From NCBI GenBank assembly GCA_046153015.1, contig JBJXGF010000169.1:1-6058 (forward strand): a DNA stretch of 6,058 bases, given 5' to 3'. A model generated the notes under the pieces. That model was not told the origin of the DNA. It ran no database searches and was given only the letters and a program-made list of their open reading frames with translations. Positions 1 to 5,105 of this stretch are shown one piece after another. This stretch comes from JBJXGF01 sp046153015 (GTDB lineage Bacteria; Actinomycetota; Acidimicrobiia; Acidimicrobiales; CAIXPF01). Both the position numbers and the translations under genes were made by a program. How positions within the stretch are numbered: position 1 is the first letter of the stretch; every line of letters begins with the position of its first letter.

Positions 1-1
1 G

Positions 2-577
2 CCGGCCGCCGGCGCCGACGCCCGCGCCGACGCCACGCTCGCCGGGTCGGCCGAGGCGGGCGGCCGCCGCGTGCAGCTCGTGCCCGGACCCGCCCCCGAG
101 CCGGTGGTCGTGCCCGTGGTCGTGTGCGGCGACGGCCACCTCAACCCGCCCGGCGCCGAGGTGTGCACGGTCTGCGGGGCGGGGGTCGACGAGGGCCAAA
201 CGCCGAGCGAGGCCCCGCGCCCAAGCCTCGGCGCCTTGCGCTTCGACAACGGGGCCACGTTCGCGCTCGACGCCACGGTCTTCCTCGGCCGTGACCCCGA
301 GGCCGACCCCGAGGTGGCCGACATGGTGCAGCGCGGCGCCGCCCGGGCGCTGTCGCTCGAGGACGAGGACCGCACGATCTCCCGGGTGCACGCCGAGATC
401 CGCCTGAGCGGCTGGGAGGTGCAGGCGGTCGACCGTTCGGTCAACGGCACGCTGGTGCTGCCTCCCGGGAGCAGCGAATGGTCCCGGCTCATGCCCCAGA
501 CCGTCACGCCCCTCGAGGCCGGCGCCCGCATCCTCATCGGCGGCCACGCCTTCACCGTGGTGGAACGGGCCGACTGA
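2..577 (+). CDS. Zinc-ribbon and FHA domain protein, 5' end outside window
   Basis: The frame is open from base 2 to the TGA at 575-577, with no convincing start, so the gene probably begins upstream. GTG 71 is an internal candidate; residues are numbered from it. A short Cys/His knuckle (C19, H23, C32, C35 in the form C-x3-H-x-NPP-x4-C-x2-CG) is followed by an FHA domain at about 53-165. The FHA signature residues are present: GR at 73-74, S104-R105 and H107 in ISRVH, and N125-G126-T127 in the DxSxNGT loop. FHA domains bind phosphothreonine peptides, so the protein is probably a cytoplasmic reader of Ser/Thr kinase signalling. The zinc knuckle resembles the CxxGHxN...CxxCG modules of other actinobacterial FHA proteins. 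No kinase is visible. What lies N-terminal, and hence the full architecture, cannot be told. Confidence 0.88.
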   Translation, partial: PAAGADARADATLAGSAEAGGRRVQLVPGPAPEPVVVPVVVCGDGHLNPPGAEVCTVCGAGVDEGQTPSEAPRPSLGALRFDNGATFALDATVFLGRDPEADPEVADMVQRGAARALSLEDEDRTISRVHAEIRLSGWEVQAVDRSVNGTLVLPPGSSEWSRLMPQTVTPLEAGARILIGGHAFTVVERAD

Positions 578-582
578 CCCGA

Positions 583-602
583 GCGCCGTCCGGCGGACGC
601 GC
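583..602. terminator. Hairpin between convergent genes, possible bidirectional terminator
   Basis: CGTCC (587-591) and GGACG (595-599) form a perfect stem around a GGC loop. GCG (583-585) and CGC (600-602) extend it across one bulged C. It lies between the FHA stop and the acyl-CoA dehydrogenase stop and touches the latter. No T-tract follows on either side, so intrinsic termination is only a possibility. Confidence 0.35.
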
Positions 603-1822
603 TACCAGAGGCCGAGGCGGGCCTCGCCGTACCCGAACCACCCGGCGATGATCTCGTTCATCAGCTCCTCGGAGCCGGACACCGCGCCGAGCATCCGTAC
701 GTCGCGGTAGTGGCGTTCGATCTCGTTGCCGCGCACGAGGCCCGCGGCCCCGTGGATCTGCACGGCGTCGGCGGCCACGGCGAGACACGCCCGCTCGGCC
801 TCGGCCTTGGCGATCGCCGATTCGGCGATCACGTCGGCGCCGGCCGCCTCGAGCTCGATCACGTGACGGGTGTAGCAGCGGGCCAGCTCCACCCGCCGGG
901 CCATGGCCGCCAGCCGGTGCCGGATCACCCCCTTGTCGGCCAGGGGCCCGCCGAACACCGAGCGTCGGGCGGCGTGCTCGGCGGCCAGCGCCAGGCAGCG
1001 CGCCGCGGCGACGCCGGCCAGCGCCGCGGTGCACAGCCGGTCGGCGGGCGCGCCGAGCATGAGCGCCTGGTACCCGTCGCCGTCGCCGCCGACGAGGTTG
1101 CGGGCCGGCACGTGCACGCCGTCGAAGACCAGCTCGGCCACGTCGAGGCACCACCAGCCCATCATGTCGAGCTGCCGCGTGACCCGCAGGCCCGGCGTGG
1201 CGGAGTCCACCAGCAGCAGCGACAGGCCGTCCCGGCCGGGCGCCCCGGTGCGCACCGCGACCACGAAGAAGTCCGACCGGGCGCCGCCGGTCACGTAGCT
1301 CTTCGCGCCGTCGACCACGAACGAGACGCCGTCGCGCGTGGCCCGGGTGCGCATCGCGCTCACGTCGGCGCCGCCGTAGGGTTCGGCGAGGGCCAGCGCG
1401 GCCACCCGCTGACCGGCCAGCGCCGGGCGCACGTACGCCTCGATCTGCGCCCGGTCGCCGGCGGCGGTCACGAGGCCCAGCGCCTGGCGGTGCTGCACCA
1501 GCGCAACGGCGAGGCCCACCGAGCCCCCCACGCCGATGACCTCCTCCAGCATCGCCGCCACCGCCCCGAGACCGCCGCCGCGCCCGCCCACCGACTCGTC
1601 GAAGCCGACGCCGAGCATCCCCGCCTGCCCGGCCCGGGCGTGGGCGTCGGCCGGGATGCGCCCGGCCCGCTCCCAGGCGGCGAGCTCGTAGCGCGCCGCG
1701 CGTTCGGCGAAGGCCCGGGCCGCCCCGCGCAGCTCCTCGAGGCGCCGCTCCGACTCGGCCCGGTCGGGCCTGTCGGCCCGGCCGGCCTCGGCCTCGCCGC
1801 GCTCGGCCCCGCTGCCTGCCAT
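602..1822 (-). CDS. Acyl-CoA dehydrogenase family flavoprotein (FadE-like)
   Basis: A 406-residue protein, close to the usual 380-400, that would oxidise an acyl-CoA to the 2-enoyl-CoA using FAD and electron-transfer flavoprotein. The N-terminal helical domain covers about 25-140. The middle beta domain holds LAEPYGGADVSAMRT (145-159), equivalent to the family TEPxAGSDV signature, then GAKSYVTGGARSDF (172-185) and MGWWCLDVAELVFDGVHVP (221-239). The C-terminal helical domain has RRSVFG (286-291), VQIHGAAGLVRGNEIERHYRD (354-374) and the terminal GSEEL segment. The two known catalytic-base positions are unusual: Ser382 where MCAD-type enzymes have Glu, and Asp261 where LCAD/isovaleryl-type enzymes have Glu. 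The first 20 or so residues are low complexity, but ATG 1822 fits a promoter immediately upstream. No thiolase, hydratase or CoA ligase is adjacent, so the substrate cannot be predicted. Confidence 0.9.
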   Translation of the reverse strand: MAGSGAERGEAEAGRADRPDRAESERRLEELRGAARAFAERAARYELAAWERAGRIPADAHARAGQAGMLGVGFDESVGGRGGGLGAVAAMLEEVIGVGGSVGLAVALVQHRQALGLVTAAGDRAQIEAYVRPALAGQRVAALALAEPYGGADVSAMRTRATRDGVSFVVDGAKSYVTGGARSDFFVVAVRTGAPGRDGLSLLLVDSATPGLRVTRQLDMMGWWCLDVAELVFDGVHVPARNLVGGDGDGYQALMLGAPADRLCTAALAGVAAARCLALAAEHAARRSVFGGPLADKGVIRHRLAAMARRVELARCYTRHVIELEAAGADVIAESAIAKAEAERACLAVAADAVQIHGAAGLVRGNEIERHYRDVRMLGAVSGSEELMNEIIAGWFGYGEARLGLW

Positions 1823-1829
1823 GCACGAG

Positions 1830-1835
1830 ACGGTA
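1830..1835 (-). promoter_or_regulatory. Putative -10 box for leaderless acyl-CoA dehydrogenase mRNA
   Basis: On the minus strand TACCGT matches TANNNT and ends 7 nt before the ATG at 1822. That spacing would put transcription start at or next to the start codon. No Shine-Dalgarno sequence is visible, which agrees with leaderless initiation. The 76-bp gap to sua5 (1823-1898) is otherwise GC-rich with nothing clear. Confidence 0.4.
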
Positions 1836-1898
1836 GCGGCGCCGCCGGGCCCGACCGGGGCCGGCTGGCCGACAGGCCCAACCCGGGCGCGCCCGGCG

Positions 1899-2903
1899 TC
1901 AGGCGCCGGGCGCGGGGCGGGGAGCGGCGGCCTTGCTCAACCGGTCGAGCACCGCCTCGCCCAGGCCGCCCCGCGGCGGAGCGGCCACCACCACCACGTC
2001 GAGGCGGTGCTCGTCGGCCTCGCGCAGGCGCCGGTAGAGGGTGCGGGCGTACTCGGCGGCGTCGGCCGCCTCGCCCAGCAGCACCACCCCGGCCGGCGCG
2101 GGGCTCGAGCGGGTGATCACGCCGACCCGGCGCCCGGCGGCGGCCAGCTCTGCCGCCCGGCGGCCGACCTCGCCGGGCTCGACCACCACCACGCGGGCAT
2201 CGGGCGCGTAGTGCGAGGCGAGCATCCCCGATGCGCGCGCCGGCCCCTCGGCGGCCAGCAGCGGGCGCCCGAGCACCTCGGCGATCACCTCGGCCGGGAT
2301 CCCCCCCGGGCGCAGCAGCATCGGCCCGCCGGCGCCGAGCTCGACGATCGTGGACTCCACGCCCACGACGCACGGCCCGCCGTCGAGCACCACCGCCACC
2401 GCATCGCCGAGCTCGGCCCGCACGTCGGCGGCGGTGGTCGGGCTGACCCGCCCGAAGCGGTTGGCCGACGGCGCCGCCACCGGCTCGCCGAGCCGCTCCA
2501 GCAGGCGCTGGGCCAGGGGGTGATCGGGGCTGCGCACGCCCACCGTCGGGCGCCCGCCGGTGACCTCGCTCGGCACCGACGGGCGCCGAAGGGTCACCAG
2601 CGTGAGCGGGCCCGGCCAGAACGCCGCCGCCAGCGCCTCGAACTGCGCGGACGGCGCCCCGGGAGGCGGCTGCACCCAGCGGGCCGGGTCGTCGGCGGCG
2701 GCGAGGTGCACGATCAGCGGATGCCCCGCGGGTCGGCCCTTCACCGCGAAGATGCGCCGCACCGCGGCGCGGTTGGTCACCGCGGCGGCGAGCCCGTAGA
2801 CGGTCTCGGTGGGCAGCCCGATCAGCTCGCCGCGGCGCAGCGCGCGGACCGCCTCCTCGATGGCGTCCTCGGCGCCGTCTCCGAGCGCGGCGTCGGGGGT
2901 CAC
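1899..2903 (-). CDS. sua5: L-threonylcarbamoyladenylate synthase, Sua5 type
   Basis: Makes threonylcarbamoyl-AMP from threonine, bicarbonate and ATP, the first step of the universal t6A37 tRNA modification; cytoplasmic. The YrdC domain covers about 11-205. Its signatures are LPTETVYGLA (30-39), the KGRP substrate-binding segment (55-58) followed by HPLIVH, WPGPLTLV (96-103), PSANRFG (145-151), GVESTIV (181-187) and RPGGI (198-202). The linker SGMLASHYAPDA (225-236) corresponds to the conserved SGMxxxHYAP of long Sua5 proteins. A Rossmann-like C-terminal Sua5 domain follows at about 237-323. The 334-residue length fits long Sua5 rather than short TsaC. The start is GTG 2903: the frame upstream runs into the stop of the HTH gene with no other start codon. 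The tsaD, tsaB and tsaE partners are not in the window. Confidence 0.95.
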   Translation of the reverse strand: MTPDAALGDGAEDAIEEAVRALRRGELIGLPTETVYGLAAAVTNRAAVRRIFAVKGRPAGHPLIVHLAAADDPARWVQPPPGAPSAQFEALAAAFWPGPLTLVTLRRPSVPSEVTGGRPTVGVRSPDHPLAQRLLERLGEPVAAPSANRFGRVSPTTAADVRAELGDAVAVVLDGGPCVVGVESTIVELGAGGPMLLRPGGIPAEVIAEVLGRPLLAAEGPARASGMLASHYAPDARVVVVEPGEVGRRAAELAAAGRRVGVITRSSPAPAGVVLLGEAADAAEYARTLYRRLREADEHRLDVVVVAAPPRGGLGEAVLDRLSKAAAPRPAPGA

Positions 2904-2910
2904 CCAGGCG

Positions 2911-2916
2911 ACGTTA
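2911..2916 (-). promoter_or_regulatory. Putative -10 box for leaderless sua5 mRNA
   Basis: TAACGT on the minus strand matches TANNNT and ends 7 nt before GTG 2903, the same spacing as at the acyl-CoA dehydrogenase gene. It lies in the 21-bp gap downstream of the HTH gene stop, so sua5 may have its own leaderless transcript besides read-through. No Shine-Dalgarno sequence is visible. Confidence 0.4.
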
Positions 2917-2924
2917 CCGCCGCG

Positions 2925-3581
2925 TCAGCGGTCACCGGCCGGTTCGAGCACGAGGGCGCCGCGGGCGGTGACCGCCACGAGGATGCCGATGCCAGGCACC
3001 GCCGGGCGCTCCTCGTAGCCCGCCTCGGCCAGCGCGGCCGGCGACGCCATCAGCTCGAGCAGCAGGCGCTCGACCTCCTCCTCCGGCTCGCCGAGCCCCG
3101 CCGCCAGCATCATCACGTCGTCACGCCGGATCGACACCGAGCCGCCGGGCGCGGCGCCGCGCATCGAGCACACGATGTGCAGGTAGCGGGCGAGCACCTG
3201 CTCCGGGCTCGGGCGGCGGGTGAACGCGGCGACCCGTTCGCCGTGACGCTCGTCGTAGTCGAGCACGAGCCGCGGGCGCTGCGACACCTGGCGCAGCGCC
3301 TCCTCGTCCACGCCGACGCCGTAGAGCTCAGCCAGGAAGCGCACCTCGGCGTCGGTGAGCGGGCACACGCCCTGCTCGGCCAGGGCCAGCTCGGCGGCGG
3401 TGGTGCGGCCCTCGGCCCGGCGGGCCAGCTCCTTCAGCGTGGCCCCCTGTGCACGGCGGCGCTCGGCGAGCAGCCGGCCCAGGCGCCGCGGCGGCGTCAA
3501 GCTCACCGAGTCGAGGCTCTGCGCCGCCCGCCGGCGCTCCCACAGGGCCCGTTCGTTCGAGTGCCAATCCCGCTCGTGCAC
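2925..3581 (-). CDS. Helix-turn-helix (XRE-like) protein of unknown target
   Basis: From GTG 3581 this encodes 218 residues. An XRE-like fold spans about 33-90: RRLGRLLAERRRAQG, then helix 2 TLKELARRAEG (48-58), a predicted recognition helix TTAAELALAEQG (60-71), and the closing LTDAEVRFLAELYGV (75-89). The middle (about 95-190) is charged and helical, and includes SIRRDDVMMLAAGLG. The C-terminus has a hydrophobic run, VPGIGILVAVTARGALVL (195-212), interrupted by one Arg, so it is at most a weak membrane segment. The start is uncertain. GTG 3581 is preceded by strongly G/C-ending codons, but GTG 3506 (193 aa) would also keep the whole HTH. The open frame reaches 3686, but that extension has non-coding-like codons. 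It lies 21 bp upstream of sua5 and diverges from the NUDIX unit. A DNA-binding role is inferred from the fold only. Confidence 0.72.
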   Translation of the reverse strand: MHERDWHSNERALWERRRAAQSLDSVSLTPPRRLGRLLAERRRAQGATLKELARRAEGRTTAAELALAEQGVCPLTDAEVRFLAELYGVGVDEEALRQVSQRPRLVLDYDERHGERVAAFTRRPSPEQVLARYLHIVCSMRGAAPGGSVSIRRDDVMMLAAGLGEPEEEVERLLLELMASPAALAEAGYEERPAVPGIGILVAVTARGALVLEPAGDR

Positions 3582-3643
3582 GCCCCCCGTATCGGACGCC
3601 GGGTCGCCGGTCCCCGCGCGTAAATGCCGGTCGAGCAGCAAAA

Positions 3644-3662
3644 TCCTGCATCCACAGCAGGA
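3644..3662. promoter_or_regulatory. Dyad TCCTGC-N7-GCAGGA, candidate operator
   Basis: A perfect 6+6 inverted repeat (3644-3649 and 3657-3662) with a 7-bp spacer lies in the divergent region between the HTH gene and the NUDIX unit. The surrounding bases are noticeably less GC-rich than the rest of the window (AAAATCC just upstream). A 19-bp dyad here would suit a dimeric regulator, possibly the adjacent HTH protein. The rest of 3582-3723 shows no other clear element apart from the -10 box at 3712. Confidence 0.35.
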
Positions 3663-3711
3663 CGCTCGCCCCACTCCCCCGCCCACTCGGCGCCGGACCG
3701 GGCCGGCGTCC

Positions 3712-3717
3712 TACCCT
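3712..3717 (+). promoter_or_regulatory. Putative -10 box upstream of small ORF and NUDIX gene
   Basis: TACCCT matches TANNNT and ends exactly 6 nt before ATG 3724, placing +1 on the A of that ATG, as in leaderless actinobacterial transcripts. No clear -35 box is visible. If the small ORF is not translated, this would give the NUDIX gene an 86-nt leader. Confidence 0.42.
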
Positions 3718-3723
3718 CTGCGC

Positions 3724-3813
3724 ATGACCGCGATCCGCGCCCGGCGGCGCCCTCGCCCCGTTCCCGGGCCCAGCCCCGCGCCGAGTCAGGCTCGTTGCGG
3801 CGGTCCGGCATGA
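3724..3813 (+). CDS. Possible leaderless 29-residue small ORF coupled to NUDIX gene
   Basis: ATG 3724 opens a 29-codon ORF rich in Arg and Pro (begins MTAIRARRRPRPVPGP) that ends at TGA 3811-3813. Its stop overlaps the NUDIX start as ATGA (3810-3813). A TANNNT box at the right distance for leaderless initiation lies just upstream. The NUDIX start lacks a strong ribosome binding site, so translation of this ORF could deliver ribosomes to it. The composition is unremarkable for GC-rich DNA and the peptide resembles no family known to me. It may be only an untranslated leader. Confidence 0.35.
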   Translation: MTAIRARRRPRPVPGPSPAPSQARCGGPA

Positions 3814-4367
3814 GCCTGCACGGGGTGGCCGGGCCGCCCGAGTTCTGGCACTGCCCCCGCTGCGGCGACAAGCTCTCCCCCGCCCACAAGGGCGAGCGGC
3901 TGCGCCCCGTGTGCGGGGGCTGCGGCCGCACGCACTTCCACAACCCGGCGGTGGGCGTGGCGGTGATCCTGCTCGACGAGGCGCAGCGGCTGCTGCTGGC
4001 CCGCCGTTTCGGCACCTACGCCGAGGGGGCCTGGTGCATCCCCTGCGGGTACGTGGAGTGGGAGGAGGACGTCCGCCTGGCCGCGGTGCGGGAGCTGAAG
4101 GAGGAGACCGGCCTCGAGGTGCGCCTCGGCGAGGTGTTCACCGTGCACTCCAACTTCCACAACCCGGTGCAGCACACGGTGGGGATCTGGTTCCGGGGCG
4201 AGATCGTGGGCGGCGCCCTCTCCGCCGGCAGCGACGTGGACCACGTCGGCTGGTACGACCTCGACGAGCTGCCCGGCGAGCTCGCCTTCCCCACCGACGT
4301 GCTGGTGGTCGACGCCCTGCGCCGGGAGCGTCACTCCGGACGGTCGAGCGCCAGCCCCTTCTCGTAG
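3810..4367 (+). CDS. NUDIX hydrolase with N-terminal zinc ribbon
   Basis: A 185-residue protein. A zinc ribbon with C15-x2-C18 and C35-x2-C38 precedes the NUDIX fold. The NUDIX box is perfect: G80-x5-E86-x7-R94-E95-L96-x-E98-E99-x-G101-L102, the Mg2+-binding catalytic helix. NUDIX enzymes cleave nucleoside diphosphates linked to another moiety, such as ADP-ribose, NAD(H) or oxidised nucleotides. The zinc ribbon recalls NudC-like enzymes, but the NudC SQPWPFPxS tail is absent, so NADH pyrophosphatase should not be assigned; the substrate is open. ATG 3810 is chosen because homology begins directly after it (EFWHCPRCG); the frame is open back to 3624 but that part looks non-coding. Its last 37 bp overlap the convergent PPOX gene. 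Confidence 0.9.
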   Translation: MSLHGVAGPPEFWHCPRCGDKLSPAHKGERLRPVCGGCGRTHFHNPAVGVAVILLDEAQRLLLARRFGTYAEGAWCIPCGYVEWEEDVRLAAVRELKEETGLEVRLGEVFTVHSNFHNPVQHTVGIWFRGEIVGGALSAGSDVDHVGWYDLDELPGELAFPTDVLVVDALRRERHSGRSSASPFS

Positions 4368-4981
4368 CCGGCCTCGAGCAGCGCGGCCAGCTCGTCGGGG
4401 CTCTGGTCGAGCTCGCAGTGGCCCACCAGCAGCTCGGCGGCGCTCGGCGCCCCGTCCGGCGCCCACGACTCGGGCGCCCAGACCCCGCCGCGCCGGAACG
4501 ACTTCGCGCAGTGGATGAAGGCCGAGGTGACCTCCACCGCGATCGCCGCCTTCGGGCGGCGCAGGTCGGCGAAGCCGGCGAGCAGCTCGTCGTCCACGCT
4601 GATCCACGCCCGGCCGTTGACCCGCAGCGTCTCGTCGCGCCCCGGCAGCACGAAGAGCAGGCCCACGTGCGGGTTCTCCACCACGTTGGTGAGCGAGTCG
4701 AGCAGGTTGTTGCCGTTCAGGTCGGGGATCGCCAAGCGGGCCTCGTCCAGCACCCGCACGAACCCCGCCGGGCCGCCCCGGGGCGACACGTCACAGCCGC
4801 CGTCGGCGCCCGAGGTGGCGAGCAGGACGAACGGGCACGCGGCGATGAAGGCCCGGCAGTTGGCGTCGAGGTGGTCGATCTTCTTCGCCTTCACCAGCTC
4901 ACCCGGCTGGCGGTAGTGCTCCCGCAGCTGCTCGGGCCGGGTGAGCGTACCGGCGAAGGGCACGGTGGGCGAGGTCGTCAT
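4331..4981 (-). CDS. PPOX-type FMN-dependent flavoprotein, MSMEG_1061-like
   Basis: A 216-residue split-barrel flavin-binding protein of the pyridoxamine 5'-phosphate oxidase-like superfamily. Recognisable segments are FVLLATSGADGGCDVSPRGG (51-70), IPDLNGNNLLDSLTN (85-99), NPHVGLLFVLPGRDETLRVN (103-122) and AFIHCAKSFRR (154-164). These fit the MSMEG_1061-type subfamily in both content and length; members are thought to bind FMN or F420-like cofactors and reduce small molecules, but the substrate is unknown. This is not evidence for vitamin B6 synthesis. ATG 4981 starts the conserved part; the frame stays open to 5263 through the tandem repeat, and that extension is rejected as non-coding. It converges on and overlaps the NUDIX gene by 37 bp and diverges from the DsbA-like gene. 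Confidence 0.88.
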   Translation of the reverse strand: MTTSPTVPFAGTLTRPEQLREHYRQPGELVKAKKIDHLDANCRAFIAACPFVLLATSGADGGCDVSPRGGPAGFVRVLDEARLAIPDLNGNNLLDSLTNVVENPHVGLLFVLPGRDETLRVNGRAWISVDDELLAGFADLRRPKAAIAVEVTSAFIHCAKSFRRGGVWAPESWAPDGAPSAAELLVGHCELDQSPDELAALLEAGYEKGLALDRPE

Positions 4982-5005
4982 GCGTTCATGCTCGCGCGAA
5001 CGGCC

Positions 5006-5019
5006 GCCGACGCGTCGGC
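5006..5019. promoter_or_regulatory. 14-bp perfect palindrome in divergent promoter region
   Basis: GCCGACGCGTCGGC is fully self-complementary and lies 25 bp upstream of the PPOX start codon, before the 15-bp repeats. Its position suits an operator for the PPOX gene, the DsbA-like gene, or both. GC-rich palindromes arise by chance fairly often in such DNA, so this is tentative. Confidence 0.3.
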
Positions 5020-5030
5020 CGGCGCCAAGA

Positions 5031-5105
5031 TGAGGCCGTGTCTGATGAGGCCGTGTCTGATGAGACCGTGTCTGATGAGACCGTGCCTGACGAGGCTGTA
5101 CCTGG
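5031..5105 (+). repeat. 15-bp tandem repeat, four good copies plus one degenerate
   Basis: Copies start at 5031, 5046, 5061, 5076 and 5091. The first two are identical (TGAGGCCGTGTCTGA), the third is TGAGACCGTGTCTGA, the fourth differs from it by one base, and the fifth is diverged. Each unit carries an internal inverted repeat, AGRC-CGT-GTCT, perfect in copy 3. The length is a multiple of three. In the frame of the DsbA-like gene each unit encodes an acidic pentad DE(A/T)V(S/P), with a GTG in copies 1-4; in the next frame it encodes MRPCL. Confidence 0.9.

Noticed and set aside
552..1826. Long minus-strand frame overlapping the acyl-CoA dehydrogenase
   Set aside because: Low-complexity Arg/Gly/Ala translation without family features; a shadow of the real gene in GC-rich DNA.
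1821..3623. 600-codon plus-strand open frame opposite sua5 and the HTH gene
   Set aside because: The translation is His/Arg/Gly-rich antisense to clearly homologous genes and has no recognisable domain.
3810..4367. NudC (NADH pyrophosphatase) assignment
   Set aside because: The zinc ribbon and NUDIX box fit, but the NudC SQPWPFPxS motif is absent.
5031..5105. CRISPR array
   Set aside because: The repeats are contiguous 15-bp units without unique spacers, and no cas gene is present.
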